Assembly (NCBI GenBank): GCA_050110875.1
Contig: CP188828.1
Coordinates: 2,728,001-2,792,000 of the forward strand
Direction of reading: 5' to 3'
DNA: 64,000 nucleotides
From: Methyloligella sp050110875
GTDB taxonomy: Bacteria > Pseudomonadota > Alphaproteobacteria > Rhizobiales > Methyloligellaceae
Shown: positions 44,465-52,182 of the stretch, one piece after another
Numbering within the stretch: position 1 is the stretch's first letter
Layout: every line of letters begins with the position of its first letter
Made by a program: the position numbers and the translations under genes
The notes under the pieces: generated by a model
Told to the model about the DNA's origin: nothing
Databases searched by the model: none
Seen by the model: the letters and a program-made list of their open reading frames with translations, nothing else

Positions 44465-45031
44465 CTACGGCTCCAGCTCGGTATCCCAGTAGAGATAGTC
44501 CAGCCAGCTCTCATGCAGGTAGTTGGGCGGGAAGAGCCGCCCGTTACGATGCAGCTGGAAGACCGTGGGCCGGTGGGGCTTCTGATAGGGCCACATATTG
44601 GCCTTGGCCGGCATTTCGCCGCCCTTCTTCAGATTGCACGGCGCGCAGGCGGTCACGACGTTGTCCCAGCGGGTCAGGCCGCCGCGGGAGCGCGGGATCA
44701 GATGATCGAAGGTCAGATCCTTGGGCGAGCCGCAATACTGGCAGATGAAGCGGTCGCGCAGGAACACGTTGAACCGGGTGAAGGCCGGGTAGAGCGCCGG
44801 GCGCACGTAGCTCTTCAGGGAGACGACGCTCGGCAGCTTCATCTGGAAGGACGGGGAGTGCACCTCCCGCTCGTATTCGGAGACGATGTTCACCCGATCC
44901 AGGAAGACCGCTTTCACGGTTTCCTGCCAGGGCCACAACGAGAGAGGATAGTAGCTCAAGGGGCGGTAGTCGGCGTTCAGCACCAGGGCTGGAAACGAGC
45001 CGGGCGAAGCTGAAGCGAGTGCTGCGGTCAA
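44465..45031 (-). CDS. HNH endonuclease-fold protein
   Basis: 188 aa. The HNH core reads CQYCGSPKDL..DHLIPRSRGG followed by WDNVVTACAPCNLKKG, with two Cys pairs as a zinc site and the catalytic His in DH. The N-terminal half (ALVLNADYRPLSYYPLSLWPW) is the standard extension in alphaproteobacterial members of unknown role. It is a solitary, non-mobile housekeeping-type HNH protein. The only good start is TTG at 45031, with GAGGACC just upstream. Confidence 0.85.
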   Translation of the reverse strand: MTAALASASPGSFPALVLNADYRPLSYYPLSLWPWQETVKAVFLDRVNIVSEYEREVHSPSFQMKLPSVVSLKSYVRPALYPAFTRFNVFLRDRFICQYCGSPKDLTFDHLIPRSRGGLTRWDNVVTACAPCNLKKGGEMPAKANMWPYQKPHRPTVFQLHRNGRLFPPNYLHESWLDYLYWDTELEP

Positions 45032-45251
45032 GGTCCTCAGTCCTCGATAATCACCCGTCGCACTCGGGTCCCCTAATACACGGGCGGCATACTATAGGGC
45101 CGTGTCAGATATGTGAAGAACCCTAGATAATGTCGTTAAAACCTGTCTATGCGCTAGGATTGGTTGCTCACCGTTTTCTTTGGACGGGCAGGAACAGTCC
45201 CGATAAGTGCCGCACCGGACCGCGCGGCGTGGGAATAGAGGAAGACTCGAT

Positions 45252-45476
45252 ATGAAACTCTATTGGAGAGCGGCTTTCGTCCTGACGCTTCTGCTGATGC
45301 CGGTTCTCGCCGGTGATTCGGCGATTGCCGAGGCGCAACCGTTAAGCGAGGCCCAGCAGGCCTGTCTCAACGGGTATAACAGCTGCCGCGCGCCCTGCTA
45401 CGGCAAGCGGAATCCGGGCCCCTGCCTGAGCGCCTGCCGGGCGAACTACAATATCTGCAAGCGGCAGGCGCGCTAG
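45252..45476 (+). CDS. Small secreted Cys-rich protein
   Basis: 74 aa. A signal peptide (about 1-29: WRAAFVLTLLLMPVLAGDSAIAEA) is followed by a 45-residue mature peptide with six cysteines: CLNGYNSC, CRAPC-like CRAPCY, and CLSAC..YNIC, a basic C-terminus. The spacing CX6C - CX3C - CX3C - CX6C suggests a paired-helix, disulfide-stabilised fold. GAGGAAG precedes the ATG. Family not recognised. Its stop touches the convergent esterase gene. Confidence 0.75.
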   Translation: MKLYWRAAFVLTLLLMPVLAGDSAIAEAQPLSEAQQACLNGYNSCRAPCYGKRNPGPCLSACRANYNICKRQAR

Positions 45477-46144
45477 GCCGCCGGTTGCGGCGTCAGGACG
45501 TTCTTGAGGAAGCCGCCGCCCAGCATCAGCCCTTCCTGGTCGATGCCGTGGCCGACGCCCTTGGCGATGTGCCATTCCACGGACAGGCCCAGCCCGCCGA
45601 GCTGCTCGCGGGCCATGGTGAGGGCCTCGACCGGGATCACCTGGTCCATGTCGCCATGGATCAGCAGGATCTTCGGCCCCTTCTCGGCGATGTCCGCGGC
45701 GAAATCCATGGCGGCAAGCGCCCCGGAATAGCCGAGAATGGCGGCGGGCGGCTTCTCCCGGGAAAGGCCGACGGCGAGGGACATCATGGTGCCCTGGCTG
45801 AACCCGACCAGGGCCAGGGACTCCTCGGTCAGGCCTTGGCGTTCGAGCTCCTGATCGATAAAGGCGTTCAGGATCGGTTTCGCCTCGGCCACGCCGCGGG
45901 CATATTCCTCCGCATCGCGAAAGCTCAAGGGAAACCATTCGCGGCCCATGGGCGACATGGCGCAGGGGTTCGGCGCATTGGGCGAGACGAAGGCGGCGTC
46001 GGGCAGGAGCGGTGCCCAAGACCGCCCCAGACCGATCAGATCGTTGCCGTCGGCGCCATAGCCATGCAGCAGAATGACGAGTTGCTTGGCCGGGGCGCCG
46101 CTGGCGGGCGCCAGACGCGGCCCCTCGAGTTCGGGAAGCGACAT
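45473..46144 (-). CDS. Phospholipase/carboxylesterase-family alpha/beta hydrolase
   Basis: 223 aa. Nucleophile elbow GFSQGT (in LALVGFSQGTMMSLAV), an HGYGADGNDLIGL oxyanion block at residues about 27-39, the Asp region ILLIHGDMDQVIP and the catalytic His in GHGIDQEG. Cytosolic, no signal peptide. Members hydrolyse short acyl esters or lysophospholipids; the natural substrate is unknown. It overlaps the 3-prime end of the convergent Cys-rich gene by 4 bp. Confidence 0.87.
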   Translation of the reverse strand: MSLPELEGPRLAPASGAPAKQLVILLHGYGADGNDLIGLGRSWAPLLPDAAFVSPNAPNPCAMSPMGREWFPLSFRDAEEYARGVAEAKPILNAFIDQELERQGLTEESLALVGFSQGTMMSLAVGLSREKPPAAILGYSGALAAMDFAADIAEKGPKILLIHGDMDQVIPVEALTMAREQLGGLGLSVEWHIAKGVGHGIDQEGLMLGGGFLKNVLTPQPAA

Positions 46145-46196
46145 GGGACCGCTTACCGATAATGGCGGGAAATGTGAAGCCGCATGGCGTTCTTGC

Positions 46197-46688
46197 CTAC
46201 TCCTCCGGCACTTCGTCGGCGGAGTGGGCGTTGAGCTGGCCGTAGTTCTGAACGCCGATCTCCCGGATCAGGCTGAGCTGAGCCTCGAGATAGTTGATAT
46301 GGCCTTCCTCGTCGGCGAGCAGCTCCTCGAAGAGGTCCTTGGTCACGTAATCCTCTTCCTTCCGGCAGGCGGCGCGGGCTTCCATATAGAGGGCGCGGGC
46401 GCCGTACTCGGCCTTTAGATCGCATTCCAGAACCTCCTGGATGTTCTGGCCGATCATCAGGGGATCGATATGCTGCAGGTTCGGGAAGCCTTCGAGGAAG
46501 ATGATCCTGGTGACCAGCTTGTCGGCGTGGTGCATTTCCTCGATGGATTCGGCCCGCTCCTTCTGGGCGAGCTTGGTGAAGCCCCAATCCTCCAGCAGGC
46601 GGTAATGCAGCCAATACTGGTTGACCGCGGTCAGCTCGCTGGTGAGCGCCTTGTTCAGATATTCGATAACCCTCGGGTTTCCCTTCAT
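46197..46688 (-). CDS. bfr: Bacterioferritin
   Basis: 163-aa iron-storage protein of the 24-mer heme-binding ferritins. Ferroxidase ligands Glu18, Glu51, His54, Glu94, Glu127 and His130 all fall in place, with the heme ligand Met52 (EMHHAD). The tail is slightly longer and acidic. It is directly downstream of bfd on the same strand (42-bp gap), the usual bfd-bfr iron storage and release pair. Confidence 0.95.
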   Translation of the reverse strand: MKGNPRVIEYLNKALTSELTAVNQYWLHYRLLEDWGFTKLAQKERAESIEEMHHADKLVTRIIFLEGFPNLQHIDPLMIGQNIQEVLECDLKAEYGARALYMEARAACRKEEDYVTKDLFEELLADEEGHINYLEAQLSLIREIGVQNYGQLNAHSADEVPEE

Positions 46689-46730
46689 GCTTCCTCTCTC
46701 TCACTCTCAACCGTGTCGTAAACAGGCCTC

Positions 46731-46985
46731 TTAATACGACCTTCCGCCAGGGCTCCCAGTACCGTGGCGGACGGCAAGCGACGTTTGGGCGCTCGGGTCC
46801 TCGTCGTCATAAGCGACCATAAGCTTCGTGATCAGCGGCAGACAACTGCCGCAGGACGGACGCTTGCCAAGATATTTGTATATCAGTCCGGGCGTCAGCA
46901 CGACCAAAGGATCAGCGGTGCGCAAAGCATGCACCGCATCCTCGATGTCGCGGCTGGTGATCATGGAGCAAGAACAGACGATCAT
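46731..46985 (-). CDS. bfd: Bacterioferritin-associated ferredoxin
   Basis: 84-aa [2Fe-2S] protein. Cluster ligands are Cys4 and Cys6 (VCSCSM) and Cys45 and Cys48 (SCGSC), the BFD-domain pattern. The region after residue 60 is a Ser/Gly/His tail. Bfd reduces Bfr to release stored iron. ATG at 46985 gives the normal N-terminus MIVCSC; the in-frame extension upstream would overlap the glycosylase gene and is rejected. Confidence 0.92.
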   Translation of the reverse strand: MIVCSCSMITSRDIEDAVHALRTADPLVVLTPGLIYKYLGKRPSCGSCLPLITKLMVAYDDEDPSAQTSLAVRHGTGSPGGRSY

Positions 46986-47034
46986 TGGGTTCGCTGTGGC
47001 CTCGGTCTCTCCGCTTGACCTAATGCTTTCCGTC

Positions 47035-47667
47035 TCAGACGGCCTTCCTACGGCGCTCGGCGTAATAAGACCATAGCAGGCGGGCCGCGACACCGCGCCA
47101 GGGCCGCCAGCGTTCCGCGATGCCGTTCATGTCGGCTGGGACTGGCCGTTTCTCAAGACCGAGCACATCCATCACCGCGTATTGCAGCGCCAGATCGCCC
47201 GGCGACCAGGCATCGGCTCTCCCCAAGCAGACCATCATATAGATATCTGCCGTCCATGGACCGATGCCCTTCAAGGCGGTGAGCGCCTCATAGAGCGCCG
47301 CATCCTCTTTGTCACGCAGGGAGTCGAGATCGAGACGGCCTGCGGCGATCGCTCGAGAGACGCCGCGGAGAGTGGCGATCTTGCCGGCGGAAAGACCGCA
47401 AGCCCGTAGCGTCTCGTCGCCGGTCTTGTCGAAAAGCGCCGCATCGAAGGGCCGGATAGCCGCTTCCAGACGGCCCCAGATGGCATTGGCGCTGGGGATC
47501 GAGACCTGCTGTCCGACGACGATCTGGGCCAGACCCGCGAAACCGTCGGCGCGCCTGCGCAAGGGCGGGAAGCCGGTCACGCGGTGCACCCTCGCCAGGT
47601 GCGGACAAATCTCGATCAGAGCCTCCGTCCCCTCCGCTATATCGGTCTCGGTCCGAATAATCCGCAT
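47035..47667 (-). CDS. DNA-3-methyladenine glycosylase II (AlkA-like)
   Basis: 210-aa HhH-GPD base-excision enzyme that removes alkylated purines. Seen are IVVGQQVSIPSANAIW, the helix-hairpin-helix LTALKGIGPWTADIYMM, and the catalytic Asp in WSPGDLALQ. The short form lacks the N-terminal AlkA domain of E. coli, as usual in alphaproteobacteria. ATG at 47667 chosen over an upstream extension. It runs divergently from the histidine kinase. Confidence 0.88.
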   Translation of the reverse strand: MRIIRTETDIAEGTEALIEICPHLARVHRVTGFPPLRRRADGFAGLAQIVVGQQVSIPSANAIWGRLEAAIRPFDAALFDKTGDETLRACGLSAGKIATLRGVSRAIAAGRLDLDSLRDKEDAALYEALTALKGIGPWTADIYMMVCLGRADAWSPGDLALQYAVMDVLGLEKRPVPADMNGIAERWRPWRGVAARLLWSYYAERRRKAV

Positions 47668-47765
47668 CTCAATACCAAACCCGGCAATTCGATTGCCGCG
47701 CGTCTTTAACCGATCCTTTGGGGCTCGCGCCCTATGGTCTCGCACGGGTTCAAGGGGAGCAATCT

Positions 47766-49037
47766 ATGCGGTCGGGTGAGCGCAAGCCAGATCACCTTCA
47801 GGAGCTAGCGGAAGGACGCGTGCTGTCCCGGGCGGCGCTGACGGAAGCGCTGGTTCTGGAGCAGTCGGCCCGGGCGCAAGCCGAAGCCGCCGAGCGGGCC
47901 AAGTCGCGGCTGCTGGCATTGGTGAGCCACGAGCTGCGCACGCCGATGGGGGCGGTGATCGCCATGGCCGATCTGCTGCTCGCCGGCAAGCTGGAAGGCA
48001 ATCAGCGACGCTATGCGGAGACCCTGCAGAATTCGGCGCGCGGGCTGCTGGCGCTGCTGAACGAGATTCTCGATTTCTCGAAGCTGGAGGCCGGGCGGTT
48101 CGAGCTGGAAAACGAGCCCTTCGATCTTAGGGCGCTGATCGGCGATCTTGCGGCGGATCTCGAAGTGCGAGCACGAGACAAACAGCTCGAGACGGAAATC
48201 GAGATTGCCGACGATTGCCCCGAATGGGTGACCGGCGACGGCGGGCGCTTGCGGCAGATCCTGACGAACCTGATCGACAATGCGGTGAAGTTCACTGCCG
48301 AGGGATCGGTTGGTCTGAGGGTCACGGCGCAGGAACGGGACGACAAAGTCTCGTTGCGCTTCAGCGTGCGCGATACGGGCATCGGCTTGAGCGATGCGGA
48401 TCGCTCGCGGATCTTCCAGCCCTATGTGCAGATCGATCCCAAGATCGCGGCGGATTACGGCGGCACGGGGCTGGGGCTGTTCATCGCCCGGAAGCTGGCG
48501 GAGCTGATGGGCGGTACGATGGGCTGCGAGAGCAAGCCGGGCGAGGGCTCGCGCTTCTGGCTGGAGGTGCCCATGGAGCGCGCGGAGATGCCGCAAGAGG
48601 AGAGCTCAGAGGAGCCGGGCGGCGAGGCAGCATTGAACGGCACGGTTCTCGTGGTCGAGGACAACGCCGTGAATCGGATGCTGATCGGCGCCTATCTCGA
48701 CGAGTTCGGGATCGCTTACAGGATGGCCGATAGCGGCGCGGAGGCGCTCCGGCTGTTGAAGGAGCGTCGTTTCGATCTCGTGCTGATGGACATCATGATG
48801 CCGGAGATGGACGGCGTCGAAACCACCAAGAAGATCCGCGCGATGGAGGGCGATCAACGCGACATCCCGGTGATCGCGTTGACGGCCAACGCCATGAAGG
48901 GCGACCGGGAGACCTATCTCGCGGCAGGCATGAACGCCTATCTCTCCAAGCCCATTCGCGGCCGGGAGCTTTACGACGAGATCGCGGGCTTTCTCGCGCC
49001 CAAAGTCGAAGACGACATGCGCCTGGTCGAGCGATAG
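47766..49037 (+). CDS. Soluble hybrid histidine kinase with receiver domain
   Basis: 423 aa: a short coiled-coil start (about 20-48), a HisKA dimerisation domain with phospho-acceptor His55 (SHELRTPMGAV), a HATPase domain with N-box LIDNAVKF, DTGIGL and GGTGLGLFIA, and a C-terminal receiver domain with phospho-acceptor Asp342 (LVLMDIMMPEMDG). No transmembrane or PAS sensor domain, so it is cytosolic and probably gets input from a partner. GGAGCAATCT precedes the ATG. No response regulator or HPt gene is adjacent. Confidence 0.9.
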   Translation: MRSGERKPDHLQELAEGRVLSRAALTEALVLEQSARAQAEAAERAKSRLLALVSHELRTPMGAVIAMADLLLAGKLEGNQRRYAETLQNSARGLLALLNEILDFSKLEAGRFELENEPFDLRALIGDLAADLEVRARDKQLETEIEIADDCPEWVTGDGGRLRQILTNLIDNAVKFTAEGSVGLRVTAQERDDKVSLRFSVRDTGIGLSDADRSRIFQPYVQIDPKIAADYGGTGLGLFIARKLAELMGGTMGCESKPGEGSRFWLEVPMERAEMPQEESSEEPGGEAALNGTVLVVEDNAVNRMLIGAYLDEFGIAYRMADSGAEALRLLKERRFDLVLMDIMMPEMDGVETTKKIRAMEGDQRDIPVIALTANAMKGDRETYLAAGMNAYLSKPIRGRELYDEIAGFLAPKVEDDMRLVER

Positions 49038-49048
49038 GCGCTCTGCCG

Positions 49049-49225
49049 CTAGAGATTATCCGTCAAAACGCCCGCCAGCAGGATCAGATAGGCGATCAGC
49101 AGCAGCCCGAGCGCGTAAGGCGAGAAAAAGGGTAGCGGCACGATCTGGCCGATCAGGACCAGGATCGCGATGACCACGGAGACCAGGAAGGTCTCCCGGC
49201 GCGGCGCGGATGTCTTGAAATTCAT
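49049..49225 (-). CDS. Small two-helix membrane protein
   Basis: 58 aa: a basic N-terminus (KTSAPRRE) and two hydrophobic helices (FLVSVVIAILVLIGQIV, then YALGLLLIAYLILLAGVL) joined by a short Pro-Phe-Phe-Ser turn. ATG at 49225 has GGGGGGG upstream; a longer in-frame start is rejected. Similar short proteins exist in Hyphomicrobiales with no function known. Convergent with the kinase. Confidence 0.7.
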   Translation of the reverse strand: MNFKTSAPRRETFLVSVVIAILVLIGQIVPLPFFSPYALGLLLIAYLILLAGVLTDNL

Positions 49226-49385
49226 GGATGCCCCCCCAGAGCTTGCGGCAGCGTGGCGCAGCCGCGTGGTTTGAGGGTAGCGGATTCTCGCGGAAAGCAA
49301 AGGGTGCGTTGCCGGCGCGTTGTGCGTCGTGTCCGGGCATCCCTGGACGGCCGCGCCTTCGAAGGAGCTCCCAGAGGGTTATGAC

Positions 49386-49404
49386 CCCCGGCACAAGGCC
49401 GGGG
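49386..49404. repeat. CCCCGG palindrome repeat
   Basis: Arms CCCCGG / CCGGGG around CACAAGG, related to the palindrome at 32736-32758. The gene-free stretch 49226-49639 consists mostly of such repeats. Confidence 0.5.
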
Positions 49405-49426
49405 ACGCCGCCGATAGAGAAGGTGG

Positions 49427-49473
49427 CCTCATGGTTCGAGACACGCTCCCTCCGGGAGCGCCTCACCATGAGG
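49427..49473. repeat. Palindromic intergenic repeat, second copy
   Basis: Same outer arms CCTCATGGT / ACCATGAGG as the element at 32565-32610, with a different core containing CGCTCCCTCCGGGAGCG. Confidence 0.6.
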
Positions 49474-49531
49474 AGGAATGCCGGGGAATGTTGCCGGCGG
49501 CGGTGGCGGTGGCGGCTGCCGTATTGGCCCG

Positions 49532-49579
49532 CCTCATCCTGAGGGCGAGCGAAGCTCGCGTCTCGAAGGAGAGGCGGTC
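49532..49579 (-). repeat. Dispersed intergenic repeat, copy 2 (inverted)
   Basis: Reverse-complement copy of the repeat at 32445-32493, with few differences over about 48 bp. It is followed by a CCGGCG/CGCCGG hairpin (49593-49606) just downstream of ecm on the minus strand, which may also end that transcript. Confidence 0.65.
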
Positions 49580-49639
49580 GGTGCTTCGAGGCCCGGCGTG
49601 CGCCGGACATCTCAGCATGACGTCGTTTGCCGTGTTCCG

Positions 49640-51655
49640 CTACTCAGCGGCGGCCGGCTGCTTCTCGGGATCGCCTAGGTCGCGCTCAACCAGGTCGATC
49701 ATGCCGTTCATGATGTCGTTGAGCTGGAAATCCTTCGGCGTGTAGATGGCGGAAGCCCCGCACTGCTTGAGCACGTTCTCATCGGCTTGCGGGATGATGC
49801 CGCCCACCACGACCGGGATATGGCCCAGCCCTTCGTTGCGCAGGCGGTTGATGACGTCGCGCACCAGGGCGACATGCGAGCCGGAGAGAATGGAGAGCCC
49901 GACCACGTGGGCGTTCGACTCCTTCACCTGCTCGACGATCTGCGCCGGGGTGAGTCGGATACCGTCGTAATGAACCTCCATGCCGCAATCCTTGGCCCGC
50001 ACGGCGATCTGCTCGGCGCCGTTGGAGTGACCGTCGAGACCGGGCTTGCCGACCACGAAGGTGAGGCGTTTCCCGAGCTTTTCGGAGACCTCGTCAACGC
50101 GCTTGCGGACCTGCTCCAGACGGGCCTCGTCCATGGGATGCTTGGCGCCCATGCCGGTCGGCGCGCGGTATTCGCCGAACACCTCGCGCAGGATCTGGCC
50201 CCATTCGCCCGTCGTGACGCCCGCCTTTGCAGCGGCGATCGAGGGCTCCATGATGTTGCGGCCTTCGGACGCGGCGGATTTCAGATCGCGCAAGGCCTGC
50301 TGAACCGCCTTGTCGTCGCGGCTGTTGCGCCAATCCTGAAGGGCTGCGACCTGCTCCATCTCCACATACTCCGGCACGGTGAAGATGTCGCCTTCGCCGG
50401 CGGAAAGGGGCGAGGGTTCGGTCTCGGTCCAGCGGTTGACGCCGACCAGCACCTGCTCGCCCGTCTCGATGGCCTCGATGCGGGCGGCGTTGGAGGCGAT
50501 CAGGCTATCCTTCATATAGTCGATGGCCTTCACCGCGCCGCCCATCTCGTCGATCTTGGTGAGTTCGGCGCGGGCCTGCTCCTTCAGCTCCTCGACCTTG
50601 GCGTCGATCTCCTTCGAGCCGTCGAAGATGTCGCCGTATTCGAGCAGGTCCGTCTCATAGGCCATGATCTGCTGCAGACGCAGGGACCATTGCTGATCCC
50701 AGGGGCGCGGCAGGCCGAGCGCCTCGTTCCAGGCCGGCAGCTGCACGGCGCGGGCGCGGGCCTTCTTGGAGAGCACCACGGCCATCATGGCGAGCTGGAT
50801 GCGGTAGACGTTGTTCTCCGGCTGCTGCTCGGTGAGGCCGAGAGAGTTCACCTGGACGCCGTAGCGGAAGCGGCGGAACTTGGGATCCTCGACGCCGTAG
50901 CGATTGAGGGCGATCTCGTCCCAGAGATCGACGAAGGCCCGCATCTTGCACATCTCGGTGACGAAGCGGACGCCGGCATTGACGAAGAAGGAGATGCGGC
51001 CGACCACATTGGGCATCTTCTCCGGCTCGATCTCGCCCGATCCCTTTACCTCGTCCAGAACGGCCTGGGCGGTGGCCAGGGCGAAGGCCAGTTCCTGGGA
51101 CGGTGTCGCGCCGGCCTCCTGCAGGTGATAGGAGCACACATTCATCGGGTTCCATTTCGGAACCTCCTGAGACGTGTAGACGATCATATCCTTGATCAGG
51201 CGAAGGGAAGGCTCCGGCGGGAAGACATAGGTGCCGCGGGAGAGATACTCCTTCAGAATGTCGTTCTGGGTGGTGCCTTGCAGGGATTTGCGGTCGACGC
51301 CCTGCTCGTCGGCGAGTGCGATATAGAGCGACAGAAGCCAGGCGGCGGTCGCGTTGATGGTCATGGAGGTGTTCATCTCGCCCAGCGGAATGCCGTCGAG
51401 AAGTGCCCGCATGTCGCCGATATGGGAGATCGGCACGCCGACCTTGCCGACCTCGCCGCGGGACAGCACGTGGTCGGAATCGTAGCCGGTCTGGGTCGGC
51501 AGATCGAAGGCGACCGAAAGGCCGGTCTGACCCTTGGCGAGGTTCCGCCGATAAAGCTCGTTGGAAGCCTTGGCGGTGGAGTGGCCCGCATAGGTGCGGA
51601 ACATCCATGGCCGGTCCCGCTTGACTTCCTCAACGTTCTTGTCGCCCGCTCCCAT
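49640..51655 (-). CDS. ecm: Ethylmalonyl-CoA mutase
   Basis: 671-aa coenzyme B12 mutase converting ethylmalonyl-CoA to methylsuccinyl-CoA in the EMC pathway (MeaA in Methylobacterium). N-terminal barrel starts RPWMFRTYAGHSTAKASNELYRRN, then SVAFDLPTQTGYDSD. The C-terminal B12-binding domain contains GLDGHSNG (Asp-X-His-X-X-Gly) and VVGGIIPQADE. One-chain length and the N-terminal block separate it from methylmalonyl-CoA mutase. GAGGATCG precedes the ATG. It faces ccr across 930 bp with one small gene between. Confidence 0.93.
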   Translation of the reverse strand: MGAGDKNVEEVKRDRPWMFRTYAGHSTAKASNELYRRNLAKGQTGLSVAFDLPTQTGYDSDHVLSRGEVGKVGVPISHIGDMRALLDGIPLGEMNTSMTINATAAWLLSLYIALADEQGVDRKSLQGTTQNDILKEYLSRGTYVFPPEPSLRLIKDMIVYTSQEVPKWNPMNVCSYHLQEAGATPSQELAFALATAQAVLDEVKGSGEIEPEKMPNVVGRISFFVNAGVRFVTEMCKMRAFVDLWDEIALNRYGVEDPKFRRFRYGVQVNSLGLTEQQPENNVYRIQLAMMAVVLSKKARARAVQLPAWNEALGLPRPWDQQWSLRLQQIMAYETDLLEYGDIFDGSKEIDAKVEELKEQARAELTKIDEMGGAVKAIDYMKDSLIASNAARIEAIETGEQVLVGVNRWTETEPSPLSAGEGDIFTVPEYVEMEQVAALQDWRNSRDDKAVQQALRDLKSAASEGRNIMEPSIAAAKAGVTTGEWGQILREVFGEYRAPTGMGAKHPMDEARLEQVRKRVDEVSEKLGKRLTFVVGKPGLDGHSNGAEQIAVRAKDCGMEVHYDGIRLTPAQIVEQVKESNAHVVGLSILSGSHVALVRDVINRLRNEGLGHIPVVVGGIIPQADENVLKQCGASAIYTPKDFQLNDIMNGMIDLVERDLGDPEKQPAAAE

Positions 51656-51700
51656 CGATCCTCACTCCTGCCTCAACCATGCACATCTATTCGACCGTAA

Positions 51701-51728
51701 GGTCCCCGGCGGCGAGATGCGGGGGACC
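51701..51728 (-). promoter_or_regulatory. Inverted repeat upstream of ecm
   Basis: Arms GGTCCCC / GGGGACC separated by 14 nt, 46-73 nt upstream of the ecm start. Could be a leader stem or operator. I looked for a cobalamin riboswitch here and did not see one. Confidence 0.4.
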
Positions 51729-51815
51729 CTGCCCATCTTTTCTGTCATCGGCGCGCGATTATAGCAAATGAATCAAGCTCGGCCGAAAGGTCGCGCCGGG
51801 CTGGGCCGGGATACG

Positions 51816-51862
51816 AAAAAAGCGGTGCAAAAAAAGCGGTGCAAGCGTGGCTGCACCGCCTT
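51816..51862 (-). terminator. Terminator with a duplicated 3-prime arm
   Basis: Minus strand: GGCGGTGCA, 7-8 nt loop, then GCACCGC followed by seven T, then a second GCACCGC followed by six T. Either 3-prime arm can pair with the same 5-prime arm. It ends the small acidic gene upstream. Confidence 0.8.
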
Positions 51863-51930
51863 TCCATACCGTATCGCGACGGGCGAGCCGCCGGAATATG
51901 CGCTCGGACGCGGATTTCTTCCCGTGGCGC

Positions 51931-52182
51931 TTATTTCGGGTCGCTCTCCATGGTCTTGCCCGGGGTTTTCTCGTCCAACTCGTCCAGCTCCGATTCCGGG
52001 ATCAAGCCATCTTCTTCGAGGGCCTGCTCTTCCATGTTGCCGTCGTCCTCGGACATGGCTCCGGCCTCTTCGGCGAACCGGAAGCTGCCGGCCGGCTGGT
52101 TGTCGTTCTGGGCATAGGCCGGAATGGCGACACCGAAGGTGAGGATGCTCGTGGTGGCCAGTATTGCGATCTTGCCGTTCAT
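51931..52182 (-). CDS. Small acidic secreted protein
   Basis: 83 aa: a signal peptide (MNGKIAILATTSILTFGVAIPAYA-like, cleavage near residue 25) and a strongly acidic mature part rich in Glu and Asp (GAMSEDDGNMEEQALEEDG, LIPESELDELDEK). AAGGAG lies 6 nt before the ATG at 52182. Family not recognised; it may bind cations, which is speculation. It sits between ecm and ccr, with its own terminator. Confidence 0.65.
   Translation of the reverse strand: MNGKIAILATTSILTFGVAIPAYAQNDNQPAGSFRFAEEAGAMSEDDGNMEEQALEEDGLIPESELDELDEKTPGKTMESDPK

Noticed and set aside
49228..49745. Open frames in the 49.2-49.7 kb intergenic region
   Set aside because: They consist of the same dispersed repeats and run into the end of ecm.
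49787..51700. 637-codon plus-strand open frame opposite ecm
   Set aside because: Shadow of ecm; the B12 mutase reading is complete and unbroken on the minus strand.
51656..51815. Cobalamin riboswitch upstream of ecm
   Set aside because: No B12-box-like sequence was found and the space is too short for a full aptamer; only a simple stem is present.
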